A stretch of 64,000 nt of DNA from Novosphingobium lentum NBRC 107847 (GTDB taxonomy: Bacteria; Pseudomonadota; Alphaproteobacteria; Sphingomonadales; Sphingomonadaceae). The notes beneath the pieces were generated by a model. The model made no database searches, was not told the origin of the DNA, and saw nothing but the letters and a program-made list of their open reading frames with translations. The DNA lies in NCBI RefSeq assembly GCF_001590965.1, contig NZ_BCTW01000020.1, forward strand, positions 30,593-94,592. Direction: 5' to 3'. Shown here one piece after another: positions 53,944 through 62,139 of this stretch; position 1 is the stretch's first letter, and every line of letters begins with the position of its first letter. A program made the position numbers and the translations under genes.

Positions 53944-54885
53944 ATGGACCGACTGGACGAGTTGCGCACGTTCGTCGCGGTCGCCGACCAGGCGAGTTTT
54001 GCCGGGGCCGCGCGCCACTTGCGGATCTCGCCGACGGCGGCGAGCCGGGCGGTGGCGTCGCTCGAAGCGTCGCTCGGCACGGCGCTGCTGCGCCGTACCA
54101 CTCGATCGGTGCGCTTGACCGAGGATGGTGCCGCCTACTTGGAGCGGTGCCGTGCAGCGCTGCTCGAACTCGAGGACGCCGCCCTGTCGTTGCGGGGGGA
54201 TGGCGCCACCCCGGGCGGGACGCTGGTCATCACCGCCCCGGTCACGTTCGGGCGGCTGCACATTCTGCCGTTGGCAAACCGGCTGCTTCGGGCGCATCCG
54301 GCGCTGAAGGTCTCGCTGACGCTGGTCGACCGGGTGGTCCGGCTGGTCGATGAGGGTATCGACGTCGCGGTGCGGATCGGTGACCTGTCCGACAGCTCAT
54401 TGCATGCATTCAAGGTGGCTGAGGTGCGCCGCATCCTAGTGGCAAGCCCCGCCTATCTCGCCGCCCGGGGCGAGCCGGCCAACATCCCGGCGCTCCACCA
54501 TCATGACCTGATTTCGTTCGCCGAAATCGATCGCGCGCCCGAATGGCGCTTTGGACCTTCCGGCAAGCCGGCGATCAGGATCGAGCCGCGCCTGATCGTC
54601 AACACCGCCGACGCGGCAATTGCGGCCGCCATCGACAGCATGGGGATCGTGCGGGTGCTGTCCTATCAGGCGATCGATGCGCTCGCTGCCGGCAAACTGG
54701 TGGCGCTGCTCGACCAGTTCGCGCCGCCGCCCATCCCGGTCCACCTTGTCTATCAGGCGAACCGCCGGGCGTCCGTAAATGTGCGCGCGTTGGTCGATGC
54801 CGCGCGGGATCACTTCAGCGGGAAGGATCTGACGGCCCGATCGCAAATCGGGGGTGCCAGCTTCGTTGGCCCGCTTCCGCCCTAG
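53944..54885 (+). CDS. LysR family transcriptional regulator
   Basis: A 313-residue LysR regulator. The N-terminal winged helix (MDRLDELRTFVAVADQASFAGAARHL, TAASRAVASLEASLGTALLRRTTRS) is of the CrgA/YafC-like group with the unusual MDRLDELRTF start. The effector domain contains LVITAPVTFGRLHILPL and VDEGIDVAVRIGDL. ATG 53944 fixes the usual N-terminus. It is divergent from the AhpD/flavin/NTF2-like operon and most likely controls it. It converges on the molybdoenzyme gene with a 4-base overlap. Confidence 0.93.
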   Translation: MDRLDELRTFVAVADQASFAGAARHLRISPTAASRAVASLEASLGTALLRRTTRSVRLTEDGAAYLERCRAALLELEDAALSLRGDGATPGGTLVITAPVTFGRLHILPLANRLLRAHPALKVSLTLVDRVVRLVDEGIDVAVRIGDLSDSSLHAFKVAEVRRILVASPAYLAARGEPANIPALHHHDLISFAEIDRAPEWRFGPSGKPAIRIEPRLIVNTADAAIAAAIDSMGIVRVLSYQAIDALAAGKLVALLDQFAPPPIPVHLVYQANRRASVNVRALVDAARDHFSGKDLTARSQIGGASFVGPLPP

Positions 54886-55643
54886 ATCCCGGCATACCAC
54901 TGGTATCCTGCCGAATCTTCCCAGTAACCGCCCTTGCCGCCGCCGATCTTGTCGAGGCTGGCGACCAGTTCGACGCGCATCACGTATTTGGCCTGCTTGT
55001 AGCCCAGCTGGCGCTCCACCCGCAGCCGCAGCGGTGCCCCATGGCCGACGCCGAGCAGCTGGTCGTTCATGCCCCAGGCGAGGATGCTTTGCGGGTGGTA
55101 GGCGTCGATCAGGTCGATGCTTTCGTAATAGGGATCGCCATCGAAATCGTCGGCGCAATGGAACACGACGTAGCGCGCCGCCGCCAGCACTCCGGCGGCA
55201 TCGAGCGCCAGTTTCAGCGGCAGGCCGGTCCATTTGCCGATGGCGCTCCAGCCTTCGACGCAATCGTGGCGGGTGATCTGGGTGCGGTGGGGCATCGCCC
55301 TGATCTGCGCCAGCGACAATGACAGCGGGCGCCGGACCAATCCGTCCACGATCAGCCGCCAGTTTGCAAAGCCTTCGGCGATGTGGGAATCGTAGTCGTC
55401 AGTGTCGGGATTGGTGTTGCCGTTGGTGCGAAAAACCGGCGACATGTCGAGTGCCGAAAATTCACGCGCCAACGCCGAGCGGTTCGACAGCAGGCGCTGC
55501 GATCCCATCGTCAGGCTTTCCCCTGCGCCAAGGACGTGCCGGACTGCCGGGGACGCGACGATCCGGTCGCACCCGGACAGCAGCAGGCCCCCGGCGGAGG
55601 CGCCGATGGATCCGATCAGGCGGCGGCGTGTCAGGATCGTCAT
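54882..55643 (-). CDS. Molybdopterin-dependent sulfite-oxidase-family enzyme, Tat-exported
   Basis: A 253-residue member of the sulfite oxidase/MsrP-like family. The N-terminus TRRRLIGSIGASAGGLLLSGC has the twin arginines and a lipobox, so the folded enzyme would be exported and perhaps lipid-anchored. The Mo-binding Cys is Cys128 in RHDCVEGWS, followed by GKWTGLPL and the DPYYESIDLIDAYHPQSILAW region. The cytochrome b gene directly upstream (4-base overlap) is the likely electron partner. Possible substrates are sulfite, or oxidised methionine as for MsrP. Likely controlled with the SigF-regulated genes next door. Confidence 0.87.
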   Translation of the reverse strand: MTILTRRRLIGSIGASAGGLLLSGCDRIVASPAVRHVLGAGESLTMGSQRLLSNRSALAREFSALDMSPVFRTNGNTNPDTDDYDSHIAEGFANWRLIVDGLVRRPLSLSLAQIRAMPHRTQITRHDCVEGWSAIGKWTGLPLKLALDAAGVLAAARYVVFHCADDFDGDPYYESIDLIDAYHPQSILAWGMNDQLLGVGHGAPLRLRVERQLGYKQAKYVMRVELVASLDKIGGGKGGYWEDSAGYQWYAGI

Positions 55644-56458
55644 CGTGCTTTCTCCTGCGGCAGCCGATACCAGCCGGTGATCATCGAGCGCAGTTCGTTG
55701 AACGGTCCGGCCAGCAGCACCATCAGCAAATGCACCACGATGAAGCCGACGATGAGCGCAGCGCAGATGAAATGGATCGACCGTGCCGACTGGCGGCCGC
55801 CGAACACATCGAGCAGCCAGGGCCACGCGGCATCCATGCCGGGCGACATCGTCAGCCCGGTCAGCACCATCGCCGGCAGCAGGCCGAAGATGATGCCGAT
55901 GTAGCTGAGCTTCTGCAGAATATTGTACCGCCGCGCCGCTTCGCCGGTGTGGAAGCGCAGCCGGGCATGGTCCGTAATGTCCTGCCACAAGTGGCGCGGG
56001 TGCAATTCGGCGGGTGTTGGCGCAAGGTCGTGCTGGAAGTGGCGGCTGGCCAGACCCCACAGCCAGAATAGCAGTCCGGGGATCACCAACAGCCAGGCGA
56101 AGGCGAAATGCCATTGCCGTGCGGCCGCCAGATCGTAGCCCGACGGGATCGTGAGCAGCGGCGGGAACGCGAGCGCGACGCCGTGCGAAATGCCCAACAC
56201 GCCGGTGGTAGGGACTGTCACCGCGCCGATCCTGAGGAACCCGCTGGCGCCCGTGCTGCCGATCGCCAGCCACGGCGTCTCGTGATTGGCGCCGTACTGG
56301 CCCCAATAAAGCTGCGGATGCGCGTTGAAGATCATCAATCCGCTCATCAGCATGACGATGACCGACAGCGCATTGATCCAGTGCCACAGGCGCACGGGGC
56401 GCCGCTGACGATAGATCAGGTCGCCGCCGGTCGGGCGGGCAGGGACAGGGTCGGACAT
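55640..56458 (-). CDS. Cytochrome b561/thiosulfate-reductase-type membrane cytochrome b
   Basis: A 272-residue di-haem cytochrome b with four to five transmembrane helices (RPVRLWHWINALSVIVMLMSGLMIF; HFAFAWLLVIPGLLFWLWGLA; LSYIGIIFGLLPAMVLTGL; SARSIHFICAALIVGFIVVHLLMVLLAG). The His residues in LWHWINA, RQWHFAF, SIHFI and VVHLLM are the likely haem ligands. It passes electrons between the quinone pool and the molybdoenzyme encoded next. ATG 56458. A strong hairpin separates it from the Met/His-rich gene upstream. Confidence 0.88.
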   Translation of the reverse strand: MSDPVPARPTGGDLIYRQRRPVRLWHWINALSVIVMLMSGLMIFNAHPQLYWGQYGANHETPWLAIGSTGASGFLRIGAVTVPTTGVLGISHGVALAFPPLLTIPSGYDLAAARQWHFAFAWLLVIPGLLFWLWGLASRHFQHDLAPTPAELHPRHLWQDITDHARLRFHTGEAARRYNILQKLSYIGIIFGLLPAMVLTGLTMSPGMDAAWPWLLDVFGGRQSARSIHFICAALIVGFIVVHLLMVLLAGPFNELRSMITGWYRLPQEKAR

Positions 56459-56486
56459 GGGTGGATGTTCCTGAAGGACCGGCTTG

Positions 56487-56517
56487 CCGGGGTGGCGCGC
56501 ATGGCCCGCCACCCCGG
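56487..56517. other. Stem-loop between Met/His-rich gene and cytochrome b gene
   Basis: CCGGGGTGGCG (56487-56497) pairs perfectly with CGCCACCCCGG (56507-56517), 9-nt loop. There is no T-run on either strand. Located between two genes of one minus-strand set, it may be an attenuator or an mRNA stabiliser that sets different levels for the small protein and the enzymes. Confidence 0.5.
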
Positions 56518-56523
56518 AGCGGA

Positions 56524-56817
56524 TCAGTTGCCGGACTTCATCATGCTGTCGTGCGCCATCGCACCATCGTGCTTCATCATGGAATCGTGGTGCATCATGT
56601 CGGGGTGCATCCGCGCTACGCGCCGGCAGCTGGCGCTGCGCATCATCCGGTCATGCGACATCGCGTTGCAGGTTTGCATCCGGCGGGTATCGGCGGCCGA
56701 CATATGCACCATCGCACCGTGGTGCATCCCGTCCTTCATCATGGCTTCTTCGGCAAAAGCCGGGGCGGTGGTGGCCAGCGACAGCGCGGACAGGGCGAGC
56801 AGGGTCAGGATACGCAT
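56524..56817 (-). CDS. Small exported Met/His-rich protein (MXKDX-like)
   Basis: A 97-residue protein with signal peptide (residues 1-22, APAFAEEA). The mature part is rich in Met and His in repeated units: MMKDGMHHGAM, HDRMMRS, HPDMMHHDSMMKHDGAM, HDSMMKSGN. This fits the pentapeptide MXKDX family and is suited to bind copper or to scavenge oxidants through Met. Two Cys-containing segments (QTCNAM, SASCRRV) lie between. It follows the DUF1223 gene by 80 bases on the same strand, in a set probably under SigF. Confidence 0.8.
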   Translation of the reverse strand: MRILTLLALSALSLATTAPAFAEEAMMKDGMHHGAMVHMSAADTRRMQTCNAMSHDRMMRSASCRRVARMHPDMMHHDSMMKHDGAMAHDSMMKSGN

Positions 56818-56897
56818 GGGATATTCTCCGTGGTTCGGTTTTTTGGGGGTGGCGTCGATTGGGGGGTACAGCCGAGACGCCGTCGGCCCGGGAAGGT

Positions 56898-57632
56898 TCA
56901 AAGCTTGCGCGCGGAAACGATCGGCCCGCCGTTGCCGCGCTGCACGAACACCGCTGTGGCAAGACCGGTCTCGTGGGCGGCCGTCAGCGGGAATGACGCC
57001 GCAGGTCCGGTCCAGGCGCCAAGCCTCACCAGTTCGCGCACGATGTTGCGGTGGGGCAGGGTGCGCCCGCCGTTCTCGCCCGCCCGGATCGGCACTTCGC
57101 GCGTGCGCGGGTCATAGCGGACCAGCCAGACGGTGGCAGGGCCGCTGGCGGTCGCCGCTGCGACGCGGACGGCCGACGCGCTGGCGGAAATCGCCGGGCC
57201 GCCGCTCGCGAAACCGGCTCTGGCGACGGCCGCCTCCAGCGCCGGGCGATTGCTGCCGACCACGGCATATGTCCCGTTGACGATGAATTCGGGCGTGGCG
57301 ACTTCGCCCCTCCCGGCCCGCGCATAGTCCTGCTGCCGGGCCGTGAAGCCGGGCGAGCCGAACGTGTCCTTCCAGCCGAGCCGGTCCCAGTACGTGACAG
57401 CGAACGAGAGCGCGAGCACGTCTCCGCGATCGGCGATGGCGTTAAGCGCTGCATTGGCCGGTGGGCACGAGGAGCAGCCCTGGCTTTGGTATAGTTCGAT
57501 AACCACCGGCTGGAGCGACGAGGTGGCGGCTGCCGCCGCGTGCGGCGATGCCGCCTGCGATGTGCCGTACGCAACCAGCGCCGATGCGCAGCCGATGAGC
57601 GTGACAAGTGCGACGGACCGTATTTGCGGCAT
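56898..57632 (-). CDS. DUF1223 family exported thioredoxin-like protein
   Basis: A 244-residue protein with signal peptide (first about 28 residues, SQAAS). The thioredoxin-like core has the redox pair in ELYQSQGCSSCPPANAAL, followed by FAVTYWDRLGWKDTFGSP and TPEFIVNG. DUF1223 proteins are of unknown substrate but are often found in SigF-type oxidative or metal-stress regulons. ATG 57632. A GTAACC-N16-CGAA promoter lies 52-77 bases upstream on the same strand; it probably drives this gene and the three that follow. Confidence 0.87.
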   Translation of the reverse strand: MPQIRSVALVTLIGCASALVAYGTSQAASPHAAAAATSSLQPVVIELYQSQGCSSCPPANAALNAIADRGDVLALSFAVTYWDRLGWKDTFGSPGFTARQQDYARAGRGEVATPEFIVNGTYAVVGSNRPALEAAVARAGFASGGPAISASASAVRVAAATASGPATVWLVRYDPRTREVPIRAGENGGRTLPHRNIVRELVRLGAWTGPAASFPLTAAHETGLATAVFVQRGNGGPIVSARKL

Positions 57633-57683
57633 GGTGCTGCTCCACAGGAACCACCGGCCGGATCGGCCAGTCGATGCCATGAG

Positions 57684-57709
57684 TTCGCGCGGTCCGGCGG
57701 GATGGTTAC
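57684..57709 (-). promoter_or_regulatory. SigF-type (ECF) promoter for the DUF1223 operon
   Basis: On the minus strand GTAACC (57709-57704), a 16-base spacer and CGAA (57687-57684). The same elements with the same spacing occur on the plus strand in front of sigF. The pattern agrees with the GTAACC-N16-CGAA motif I recall for Caulobacter SigF targets. Confidence 0.7.
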
Positions 57710-57763
57710 ACAAGGCGATCATTTTTGCCGGGACGGCGGCATCGCAAAAAATCGCCGCGACCT

Positions 57764-57789
57764 GTAACGAACGTGGAGTACCATGCGAA
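57764..57789 (+). promoter_or_regulatory. SigF-type (ECF) autoregulatory promoter
   Basis: GTAACG (57764-57769), a 16-base spacer and CGAA (57786-57789), ending 19 bases before the sigF ATG. It mirrors the promoter of the divergent DUF1223 operon, which supports auto-activation. Confidence 0.7.
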
Positions 57790-57808
57790 TGACCCTTCAG
57801 GAGCGTGA

Positions 57809-58345
57809 ATGCGGGCGAGCGAGGATCAGCTCAAAACCTGGATGGTCGAAGGCCTCGATGGCAATGCCGCTTCGCATGCGGCGTTGCTGCGGGCCCTCGT
57901 TCCGGTGCTCCGTGCCTTCTACCGCCGCCGTGTTGGCGACGGGGATGCCATCGAGGACATCGTGCAGGAAACGCTGATCGCCGTTCACACCCGCCGCATC
58001 AGCTACGATCGCGAGCGGGTCTTCTCGGCGTGGCTGTTCGCGATTGCCCGATACAAGATGATCGATCACTTCCGCCGGACGCGACAGACTTGTCCGATCG
58101 AAGATGTCGAGGATATCCTGTTCGCCGCAGGGTTCGAGGATGAGGCCAACGCCCGGATGGATGTCGACCAGCTGTTGGCCGCGCTGCCGGAAAAGCAGGC
58201 CCGGGCCATCCGCGAAACCAGGATCGACGGGCACAGCGTTGCCGATGCAGCCCGCACGGCGGGCATCAGCGAATCCGATGTCAAGATATCCGTCCATCGC
58301 GGTCTGAAGGCCTTGTCCGCGCGTATTCGAGGGGAGCGCCTGTGA
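57809..58345 (+). CDS. sigF: ECF sigma factor, SigF-like
   Basis: A 178-residue ECF sigma factor of the group that pairs with NrsF. Region 2: LLRALVPVLRAFYRRRVGDGDAIEDIVQETLIAVHTRR with ERVFSAWLFAIARYKMIDHFRRTR. Region 4: LPEKQARAIRETRIDGHSVADAARTAGISESDVKISVHRGLKAL. ATG 57809 with GGAG upstream. It overlaps nrsF by 4 bases. Its own promoter and that of the opposite DUF1223 gene have matching GTAAC-N16-CGAA sequences, so it likely drives both sides of the locus. Confidence 0.9.
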   Translation: MRASEDQLKTWMVEGLDGNAASHAALLRALVPVLRAFYRRRVGDGDAIEDIVQETLIAVHTRRISYDRERVFSAWLFAIARYKMIDHFRRTRQTCPIEDVEDILFAAGFEDEANARMDVDQLLAALPEKQARAIRETRIDGHSVADAARTAGISESDVKISVHRGLKALSARIRGERL

Positions 58346-58983
58346 ACACCGACTCCCTGATCGAGACGCTGGCCCGCGATGTCGGCCCGGTGCCGCGCCA
58401 CGCCGTGGGGCGTCGACTTCTGTTCGGCCTGCTCGCCGGGGGAACCGTCACCGTGCTGCTCATCGCGGTCAGCCTCGGGTTTCGCAGCGACCTTGGCCTG
58501 GCCATGCACGGGTTCACGTTCTGGATGAAATGGGCCTACACGATGTCGCTCGGCTTCGCTGCGATCGCCATGGTGGCGCGGCTCGCGCGGCCCGAACCCG
58601 TTCACCTGTCGGCATTTTGGCCGGTCGTGATCCCGTTCGTGTTGCTGGCGATCGTCGCCATCGCCGAAATGGCACACGTTCCGTCCGGCGATTGGCTGGC
58701 CATGTGGCTGGGCCAAAGCTGGAAGCGATGCCCGTGGCTGGTGCTGATGCTGTCGGCACCGATCTTTGCAGGCCTGCTCTGGTCGTTCCGGCGCCTTGCT
58801 CCGACACGGCTGCGCGCGGCAGGCGCGGCTGCCGGACTGGCTGCGGGCGCGTGGGCGGCAACGCTATACTGCCTGCATTGCCCCGAGGTATCGGCGCTGT
58901 TCGTGCTGACCTGGTACTCGCTCGGCATCCTGCTTGCTGCAGCGATCGGCGCGCTCGTCGGGCCGCTTGTCATGCGCTGGTAG
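58342..58983 (+). CDS. nrsF: NrsF-type membrane anti-sigma factor (DUF1109)
   Basis: A 213-residue protein with about six transmembrane helices (LFGLLAGGTVTVLLIAVSLGF; WAYTMSLGFAAIAMVA; FWPVVIPFVLLAIVAI; CPWLVLMLSAPIFAGLLW; AAGLAAGAWAATLYCLHC; VLTWYSLGILLAAAIGALV). Cys residues in WKRCPWL and LYCLHCPE match those required for signal sensing in Caulobacter NrsF. It holds SigF inactive at the membrane until oxidant or heavy metal modifies the cysteines. It is coupled to sigF by an ATGA overlap and ends two bases after TGG, right at a genomic join (ppdK remnant). Confidence 0.9.
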   Translation: MNTDSLIETLARDVGPVPRHAVGRRLLFGLLAGGTVTVLLIAVSLGFRSDLGLAMHGFTFWMKWAYTMSLGFAAIAMVARLARPEPVHLSAFWPVVIPFVLLAIVAIAEMAHVPSGDWLAMWLGQSWKRCPWLVLMLSAPIFAGLLWSFRRLAPTRLRAAGAAAGLAAGAWAATLYCLHCPEVSALFVLTWYSLGILLAAAIGALVGPLVMRW

Positions 58984-58994
58984 TCATAACAATT

Positions 58995-59285
58995 TCCAGA
59001 GCGCACCGAGACCAGCAGCGGGTTGGCGGGATCGCCGAAGGCGCGGCGGGTGGCGGCCTCGATATGCTTCAGCCCATCGGCGACGGCAGCGCGCAAGGCA
59101 TCGTCGAAGGTCTTGCCCGCGCCGTTGTAGGCGGTGCACACTTCGGTGGTGATCGAAAAGCCCGGGGGCACCGGCAGGCCGACCCCGGCCATCTCGGCCA
59201 GGTTGGCGCCCTTGCCGCCGACGATGGTCTTGTCACGCGACCGGGGGGCATCCTGGCGCAGCCCGCCACCGAAGGCAAAGACCTT
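58995..59285 (-). pseudogene. ppdK: Pyruvate phosphate dikinase fragment (N-terminal, start codon missing)
   Basis: Ninety-seven codons match the N-terminus of pyruvate phosphate dikinase: KVFAFGGGLRQDAP, KTIVGGKGANLAEMAGVGLPV, PPGFSITTEVC, and NPLLVSVRSG. The match has no start codon; in the same frame it follows directly the stop of the aldolase gene (59298-59300). It ends at SVRSG, from which the frame runs into the reverse complement of the nrsF 3' end. A normal ppdK is about 890 codons, so roughly nine-tenths is missing. It is a remnant left where the SigF locus and the meta-pathway operon were joined. Confidence 0.85.
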
Positions 59286-59297
59286 TCTTGGCGTAGC

Positions 59298-60320
59298 CTA
59301 GCGCTTCACCATGTCCAGCGCGACGTCGACGATCATGTCTTCCTGCCCGCCGACCATCTTGCGCCGGCCCAGCTCGACCAGGATCGCGCGGGTATCGAGC
59401 CCGTGTTCGGCGGCGGCCTTTTCGGCGTGGCGCAGGAAGCTGGAATAGACCCCGGCATAGCCCAGCGTCAGCGTCTCGCGGTCCACGCGCACCGGGCGGT
59501 CCTGCAACGGACGGACGAGGTCTTCGGCCGCATCCATCAGCGCGTAGAGATCGCAGCCGTGGTTCCAGCCATAGCGGTCGGCGGCGGCGATGAACACTTC
59601 GAGCGGGGCGTTGCCTGCGCCCGCACCCATGCCGGCAAGACTGGCATCGACCCGAAGCGCGCCGTTCTGCACCGCAACGATCGAGTTGGCCACGCCCAGG
59701 CTGAGGTTGTGGTGCGCGTGCACGCCGCGCTGCGTCTCGGGCTTCAGCACGCGATCGTAAGCCTGCAGCCGCGCGGCGTATTCGTCCATGTTCATCGCGC
59801 CGCCGCTGTCGGTGACATAGACGCAATGCGCGCCGTAGCTTTCCATCAGGAGCGCCTGCTGCGCGAGCGGTTCCGGCTCTGACATGTGGCCCATCATCAG
59901 GAAGCCCGACACGTCCATGCCCAGATTGCGCGCGGCCTCGATGTGCTGCTTCGACACGTCCGCCTCGGTGCAGTGCGTGGCGATGCGGACCGAGCGCACA
60001 CCAAGATCGTAGGCGCGCTTGAGATCGTGCACGGTGCCGATGCCGGGCAGCAGCAGCGTGGTCAGCACGCTGTGCTCCAGCACTTCGGCGACCGCGCCGA
60101 TCCAGTCCCAGTCGGTATGCGCGCCGAAGCCGTAGTTGAAGCTGGAGCCCTGCAGCCCGTCGCCGTGCGCGACCTCGATCGCATCGACCTTGGCCCGGTC
60201 GAGCGCGCGCGCGATCGCCTGCACATGATCGAGCCCGTACTGGTGGCGGATCGCGTGCATCCCGTCGCGCAGCGTCACATCCTGAATGTAGAGCTTGGTG
60301 CTCATGGGATCAAAGCTCAT
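59298..60320 (-). CDS. mhpE: 4-hydroxy-2-oxovalerate aldolase
   Basis: Cleaves 4-hydroxy-2-oxovalerate to pyruvate and acetaldehyde, the last C-C step of the meta-cleavage pathway. The 340-residue TIM-barrel protein has [46 protein letters not shown], and the metal-binding [17 protein letters not shown] 60320 overlaps the dehydrogenase stop (ATGA). It forms a channelled complex with acetaldehyde dehydrogenase in known systems, and the overlapping genes suggest the same here. A ppdK remnant follows in the same frame. Confidence 0.95.
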   Translation of the reverse strand: MSFDPMSTKLYIQDVTLRDGMHAIRHQYGLDHVQAIARALDRAKVDAIEVAHGDGLQGSSFNYGFGAHTDWDWIGAVAEVLEHSVLTTLLLPGIGTVHDLKRAYDLGVRSVRIATHCTEADVSKQHIEAARNLGMDVSGFLMMGHMSEPEPLAQQALLMESYGAHCVYVTDSGGAMNMDEYAARLQAYDRVLKPETQRGVHAHHNLSLGVANSIVAVQNGALRVDASLAGMGAGAGNAPLEVFIAAADRYGWNHGCDLYALMDAAEDLVRPLQDRPVRVDRETLTLGYAGVYSSFLRHAEKAAAEHGLDTRAILVELGRRKMVGGQEDMIVDVALDMVKR

Positions 60321-61270
60321 GCCGCCGCTCCTTCGTGCATCCGCGCCGCGATCTTCTCGGCGGTGCGCAGCGCGGCCGAGGTCATGATGTCGAGGTTGCC
60401 CGCATAAGCCGGCAGGTAATGCGCCGCGCCCTCCACTTCGAGGAACACGGTGACTTTCAATCCGGTGAACTCGGTCCGCCCGGTCTCGGCCATCTCGGGA
60501 ATGCGCAGCGGCTGGTTGTCGCCGATGCTTTCGAACTGCACCGCCTGCTTGAGCCGGTAGCCGGGGACGTACGTCTGCACTTCGGCGACCATCGCCTCTA
60601 TGCTGGCGCGGATCGCGTCGCGGTCGCCGTCCTCGCACAGGCAATAGACCGTATCGCGCATGATCAGCGGCGGTTCGGCGGGGTTGAGCACGATGATCGC
60701 CTTGCCGCGCGTCGCCCCGCCCACGTCCATGATCGCCTGGCTGGTGGTCTCGGTGAACTCGTCGATGTTGGCGCGCGTGCCGGGGCCGGCGCTCTTCGAT
60801 GCGATCGAGGCGACGATTTCGCCGTAATGGACGCGTGCCACGCGGTTGATCGCCGCGACGATCGGGATCGTCGCCTGCCCGCCGCAGGTGACCATGTTGA
60901 CGTTGGGCGCATCGAGGTGCGCCTCGCCGTTGACCGGGGGGATGGTGTAGGGGCCGATGGCGGCAGGCGTGAGGTCAATCACGCGCTTGCCGTGGGCCTG
61001 CAGCACGGCATTGTGATGCTGGTGCGCACCAGCCGACGTCGCATCGAACACGATCTCGATCTCGGCGAATCCGGGCATTGCGACCAGCCCGTCGACGCCT
61101 TCGGCGGTGATCGGAACGCCCAGCCGCTCCGCGCGCTTCAGCCCGTCGGATTCAGGATCGATGCCGACGAACGCGCCCATTTCCAGCGTCCTGGACAATC
61201 GCATGACCTTGATCATCAGGTCGGTGCCGATGTTGCCCGACCCGATGATCGCGACTTTTGTGCGGGTCAT
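60317..61270 (-). CDS. mhpF: Acetaldehyde dehydrogenase (acylating)
   Basis: Converts acetaldehyde with CoA and NAD+ to acetyl-CoA. The 317-residue protein has the Rossmann motif [29 protein letters not shown], the catalytic Cys in [12 protein letters not shown], and [23 protein letters not shown] 61270. It sits one base after the hydratase gene and is coupled to the aldolase. Together they give pyruvate plus acetyl-CoA. Confidence 0.96.
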   Translation of the reverse strand: MTRTKVAIIGSGNIGTDLMIKVMRLSRTLEMGAFVGIDPESDGLKRAERLGVPITAEGVDGLVAMPGFAEIEIVFDATSAGAHQHHNAVLQAHGKRVIDLTPAAIGPYTIPPVNGEAHLDAPNVNMVTCGGQATIPIVAAINRVARVHYGEIVASIASKSAGPGTRANIDEFTETTSQAIMDVGGATRGKAIIVLNPAEPPLIMRDTVYCLCEDGDRDAIRASIEAMVAEVQTYVPGYRLKQAVQFESIGDNQPLRIPEMAETGRTEFTGLKVTVFLEVEGAAHYLPAYAGNLDIMTSAALRTAEKIAARMHEGAAA

Positions 61271-61271
61271 G

Positions 61272-62057
61272 TCAGGCTGCTCCATAGGTAAAGCTGGCTT
61301 CGCCGAGCCCGCCGACAATCGCCCGGACCCGGTCGCCCGGGGTGAGCGTCACCATCGGCCCGAGCGCGCCGGTGAGCAGGATGTCGCCCGCCTGCAACGG
61401 TTCTCCGCGCGCTGCCAGCGTGCTCGCCAGCCACGCTGCGGCATTGAGAGGATGGCCCAGTGCGGCGGCACCGGCACCGAGCGAGGCGACCGCGCCGTCG
61501 ACTTCGAGCACCATGCCGCACGTGAACAGGTCGAGCCCGGCGAGCGGCTTGCCCGCTGCCCCCAGCACGAAAAACGCCGACGATCCGTTGTCCGCCACGG
61601 TATCGGCGAAGGTGATCTTCCAATCGGCAATGCGGCTGTCGACAATCTCGATCGCGGCGTGGACTGAGGCGACGGCATCGGCGAGCTGTTCGGGCGTGGT
61701 AGCGGGATCGGGCAGGGCGCGGCCCAGCACGAACGCGATTTCGGCCTCAGCCTTGGGCTGGATCGCGCGGTCGGGATCGAGCGTGCCACCGTCGGCCACC
61801 GCCATGTCGTCGAACAACACGCCGAAATCGGGCTGATCGACACCGAGCTGCGTCTGAACCGCCTTTGCAGTCAACCCGGCCTTGCGCCCGACGATGCGCC
61901 GGCCCTGCGCCTCCCACAGCCGCGTGTTGATTGTCTGCACCGCATAGGCGCCCTCGACATCGACCGGGTCGAGCCCGTCGCGCATCGGCGGCACCGCGCC
62001 ACCGGCATAGGCATCGCGCAAGCGGCGCGCGAGATCTTCATGGGAGGGGGTGGTCAT
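61272..62057 (-). CDS. mhpD: 2-hydroxypenta-2,4-dienoate (2-oxopent-4-enoate) hydratase
   Basis: Adds water to 2-hydroxypenta-2,4-dienoate to yield 4-hydroxy-2-oxovalerate. The 261-residue protein is of the fumarylacetoacetase-like fold: [82 protein letters not shown] and [12 protein letters not shown] 62057 is preferred over one seven codons upstream. First gene of the three-gene lower meta operon, divergent from an IclR regulator. No ring-cleaving dioxygenase is in the window, so the upper pathway is elsewhere. Confidence 0.93.
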   Translation of the reverse strand: MTTPSHEDLARRLRDAYAGGAVPPMRDGLDPVDVEGAYAVQTINTRLWEAQGRRIVGRKAGLTAKAVQTQLGVDQPDFGVLFDDMAVADGGTLDPDRAIQPKAEAEIAFVLGRALPDPATTPEQLADAVASVHAAIEIVDSRIADWKITFADTVADNGSSAFFVLGAAGKPLAGLDLFTCGMVLEVDGAVASLGAGAAALGHPLNAAAWLASTLAARGEPLQAGDILLTGALGPMVTLTPGDRVRAIVGGLGEASFTYGAA

Positions 62058-62070
62058 TTCTGTGGTCCTC

Positions 62071-62100
62071 TCTGTCACATGGCCGATACAGCGTGACAGA
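62071..62100. promoter_or_regulatory. Candidate IclR-family operator
   Basis: TCTGTCAC (62071-62078) and GTGACAGA (62093-62100) form a perfect 8-base inverted repeat with a 14-base spacer, in the 82-base gap between the divergent hydratase and IclR genes. A second, TTCTC/GAGAA dyad surrounds the IclR start codon. Both could be binding sites of the adjacent regulator. Confidence 0.55.
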
Positions 62101-62139
62101 ACTTGGCACCAGAGCCCTGAACCGCTATCTTCTCACATT

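Noticed and set aside
56818..56897. SigF-type promoter directly before the Met/His-rich gene
   Set aside because: A GGGTAC and a TTCG are present but 26 bases apart instead of 16; co-transcription from the DUF1223 promoter is simpler.
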